NCBI GenBank assembly: GCA_001838165.1
Contig: KV835881.1
Coordinates: 20,135-84,134, forward strand
Length of the DNA stretch: 64,000 bases
From: Actinomyces sp. HMSC035G02
GTDB taxonomy: Bacteria; Actinomycetota; Actinomycetes; Actinomycetales; Actinomycetaceae
Direction of reading: 5' to 3'
Shown here: piece after piece, positions 63,587-64,000 of the stretch
How positions within the stretch are numbered: position 1 is the stretch's first letter
How the letters are laid out: every line of letters starts with the position of its first letter
Program-made: the position numbers and the translations under genes
Notes under the pieces: generated by a model
What the model saw: only the letters and a program-made list of their open reading frames with translations
Databases searched by the model: none
Told to the model about the DNA's origin: nothing

Positions 63587-63814
63587 CTAGCCTCTGCTTC
63601 GACGGGGATCGTTCCCAGGCTTGATGGTGTCCTGGGCGCGGATTTTCCCGTTCTCGCCTCGTGTCCTCATCTCGCCGCCACCCTGATTAGCCAGAATGTC
63701 GCGTGCGCGCTGTTGAGCAGCTGCCTGCGTAGGTTCAACCGTGGATGCTCTGGATGCGTTCGGATCGAACACGCCCCATCCGTCGCCGTGTCGGCGTACT
63801 TCTCGAATGTTCAT
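63587..63814 (-). CDS. DUF2188 domain-containing protein
   Basis: 75 residues; the start ATG at 63814 has AAGGAGG upstream. Full DUF2188 pattern: VRRHGDGWGVFDPNASRAST, TQAAAQQRARDILANQGGGE, GKIRAQDTIKPGNDP. The family is common on mobile or defence-linked loci and in small basic proteins; function unknown. The 186 bp beyond it to the window end hold no gene, but TTCGCACGTAATT at 63928-63940 equals one arm of the element at 6761-6872. Confidence 0.85.
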   Translation of the reverse strand: MNIREVRRHGDGWGVFDPNASRASTVEPTQAAAQQRARDILANQGGGEMRTRGENGKIRAQDTIKPGNDPRRSRG

Positions 63815-64000
63815 TCGTCACCTCCTTCCTTCCACGTAGGTAGGGTAGGAGGAGGCATGCACATCTGTGTCCAGTCCATCTGCAAATGACGAACAGCTGG
63901 TGCTCGATTCCGTGCATCTTCTTTAACTTCGCACGTAATTATCTTCCACGGCTTTTGAAGTGATTTCTGGCTCTTCCGAGTTGAGTGTGGGTGACCGGGT

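Overview
The window is a high-GC actinobacterial chromosome segment. Gene content and order point to the Actinomyces/Schaalia group of host-associated (probably oral) actinomycetes. The evidence is a clpS-DUF2017-murI-metallohydrolase block and a uvrD2-to-UPF0182 block of the kind found across Actinobacteria, an initiator tRNA with the actinobacterial C1/U72 end, secreted proteases with GW/WYY cell-wall-binding repeats, and a secreted GH66 dextranase. No rRNA, prophage, transposase or CRISPR array is visible. The species assignment is inference.

Layout. 1-6700: two tandem subtilisin-like proteases (the first cut by the window edge), each followed by a terminator and a conserved structured ~205-nt element. 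6700-7600: a non-coding island packed with short palindromic repeats. 7629-9569: a purine permease fused to an OHCU-decarboxylase-like domain. 9735-17285: an L-arabinose locus (LacI-type regulator, araD, araA, then a ChvE/GguA/GguB-type monosaccharide ABC transporter) with matching LacI-type operators. 17668: HU protein, then a second repeat island (18003-18600). 18684-29805: a peptide ABC transporter divergent from a tightly overlapped operon (ROK regulator, M81 peptidase, ROK kinase, CutC), followed by nagB, suggestive of amino-sugar/peptide salvage. 29940-32011: DUF3039 protein and SF2 helicase, then a third repeat island (32040-32430). 32590-39728: pncB, clpS, DUF2017, murI, MBL hydrolase, LysR plus a small membrane protein, an unlisted 40-aa ORF, rdgB and rph. 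39765-50405: nudC, uvrD2, a ThiF/TOMM-like protein, a DUF2342-type protein, a PDZ-Lon protease, a PPA1309 protein and UPF0182. 50607-54059: three analogous low-complexity membrane proteins around tRNA-fMet. 54131-60892: MgtC, an amino-acid permease, a DUF4232 lipoprotein, an unknown protein and the dextranase. 61412-63814: type I restriction-modification hsdM and a half-length hsdS, then a DUF2188 protein.

The genes suggest a cell that scavenges host or plaque polymers (proteins, dextran, arabinose, peptides, amino sugars) beside conserved housekeeping blocks. The most unusual material is non-coding. All three large gaps lie between convergent genes and hold families of dispersed repeats. They include two mirror-symmetric arrays built the same way (n direct copies of an 8-9-mer, then n inverted copies at a fixed 19-20-bp period) from unrelated core words. 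The duplicated protease-associated element shows compensatory changes consistent with RNA structure.
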